Assembly: GCA_937926845.1 (NCBI GenBank)
Contig: CALBBS010000153.1
Location: 1 to 5,232 of the forward strand
Source: an uncultured Atopobium sp.
Lineage (GTDB): Bacteria > Actinomycetota > Coriobacteriia > Coriobacteriales > Atopobiaceae
Length of the DNA stretch: 5,232 nucleotides
Direction of reading: 5' to 3'
Shown here: positions 4,834-5,232 of the stretch, in pieces
Position numbering within the stretch: the first letter of the stretch is position 1
Layout: each line of letters starts with the position of its first letter
Program-made: the position numbers and the translations under genes
Notes under the pieces: model-generated
Told to the model about the DNA's origin: nothing
What the model saw: the letters and a program-made list of their open reading frames with translations, nothing else
Databases searched by the model: none

Positions 4834-5232
4834 ATTTATCTTTCCCAGTTAATGGGTAATCCGGTTCTAGATTCAGAAGGCGAGAAGATCGGTTCTGTCT
4901 CTGACCTTGGAATTGCTACCGGAGAAGTTTTTCCTCGCATTACTTCCCTTGCTTTTATGGGCCCTGGCCGCACGCCAATGATGATTTCTTGGCGCAAATA
5001 TGTTGATACCTACGATGAGGACGTCATTAGGCTTAAGGTGCCTTCAACTGAGATTCGCTTCTCGTACCTGCAGCCTAATGAGGTTCTTCTCGCCCGAGAT
5101 ATTCTGAACAAGCAAATTGTTGATACACGTGGTATTCGCGTTGTTCGCGTAAACGACCTCAAGCTTTCCGATACCAGCTCAACACAGCTGCGCCTTCTTG
5201 GTGCAGAGGTTGGCGCGCGCGGTTTGCTGCGC
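4831..5232 (+). CDS. PRC-barrel protein, probable MgtE N-domain/CBS-type metal-homeostasis protein (3' truncated by window)
   Basis: The frame is open for 134 codons to the window edge. AAGGAG at 4820-4825 with 5-nt spacing fixes the start. Two PRC-barrel-like units are visible: residues 1-78 (LSQLMGNPVLDSEGEKIGSVSDL, then FPRITSLAF) and 84-134 (EVLLARDILNKQIVDTRGIRVVRVNDLKL, then LGAEVGARGLLR). This tandem arrangement, ending in GARGLLR, is what I recall from the N-terminus of actinobacterial and clostridial proteins that continue into an MgtE_N domain and a CBS pair, without the MgtE membrane channel. Such genes are often next to NRAMP-related transporters, including magnesium-transporting ones known in Clostridium and Eggerthella. 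The C-terminal half and the next gene are not visible, so metal specificity is inferred. No transmembrane segment or signal peptide is seen. The gene has its own promoter and a long structured leader. Confidence 0.8.
   Translation, partial: MIYLSQLMGNPVLDSEGEKIGSVSDLGIATGEVFPRITSLAFMGPGRTPMMISWRKYVDTYDEDVIRLKVPSTEIRFSYLQPNEVLLARDILNKQIVDTRGIRVVRVNDLKLSDTSSTQLRLLGAEVGARGLLR

Noticed and set aside
4659..4859. Open frame of 66 codons across the leader, a possible leader peptide
   Set aside because: No ribosome binding site; it overlaps the helices and the start of the real gene in another frame. No run of regulatory codons is seen.

Overview
The window looks like a core-genome stretch of a moderate-GC bacterium. 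No insertion sequence, phage gene or CRISPR array is visible. Gene content and style point to an actinobacterium, most plausibly a member of Coriobacteriia such as the Atopobium/Olsenella group. The clues are the class I rRNA methyltransferase, a stand-alone lemA, a PRC-barrel/MgtE-type protein like those paired with NRAMP-related magnesium transporters, and strong AGGAG-type ribosome binding sites. This placement is an inference; no taxonomic marker was compared.

Layout. (1) 1-1019, plus strand: the 3' two thirds of a DEAD-box RNA helicase, RhlE-like, cut by the window edge before motif Ia. (2) 1064-1444, plus: a small four-helix membrane protein of the DUF1304 family, ended by a clear intrinsic terminator. 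(3) 1518-2837, plus: a PUA-domain class I rRNA methyltransferase (COG1092, RlmI-like), whose ribosome binding site overlaps a perfect 14-bp palindrome. (4) 2844-3338, minus: the tRNA adenosine deaminase tadA, converging on the methyltransferase with 6 bp between stop codons. (5) 3339-3506: an intergenic region with a 22-bp-spaced direct repeat. (6) 3507-3597, plus: tRNA-Ser(UGA). (7) 3598-3846: non-coding, ending in a TATAAT -10 box. (8) 3847-4389, plus: lemA, followed by a strong terminator. (9) 4390-4830: about 440 bases with no protein gene. It holds the terminator with a competing hairpin, an inverted repeat, a good sigma70-type promoter and a roughly 210-nt structured leader. (10) 4831-5232, plus: the 5' part of a PRC-barrel protein, probably an MgtE N-domain/CBS protein of magnesium or divalent-metal homeostasis, cut by the window end.

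Functionally, four of the genes belong to RNA metabolism and translation: helicase, rRNA methyltransferase, tRNA deaminase (which makes inosine at a wobble position) and tRNA-Ser. They do not form one operon, since tadA is inverted and the tRNA stands alone. The part most worth attention is 4390-4833. The leader before the MgtE/PRC gene has several convincing helices, a possible pseudoknot and a hairpin that would present the Shine-Dalgarno in its loop and bury the AUG in its stem. This fits a cis-regulatory RNA controlling a metal-homeostasis gene. I could not assign it confidently to a known riboswitch class by eye.
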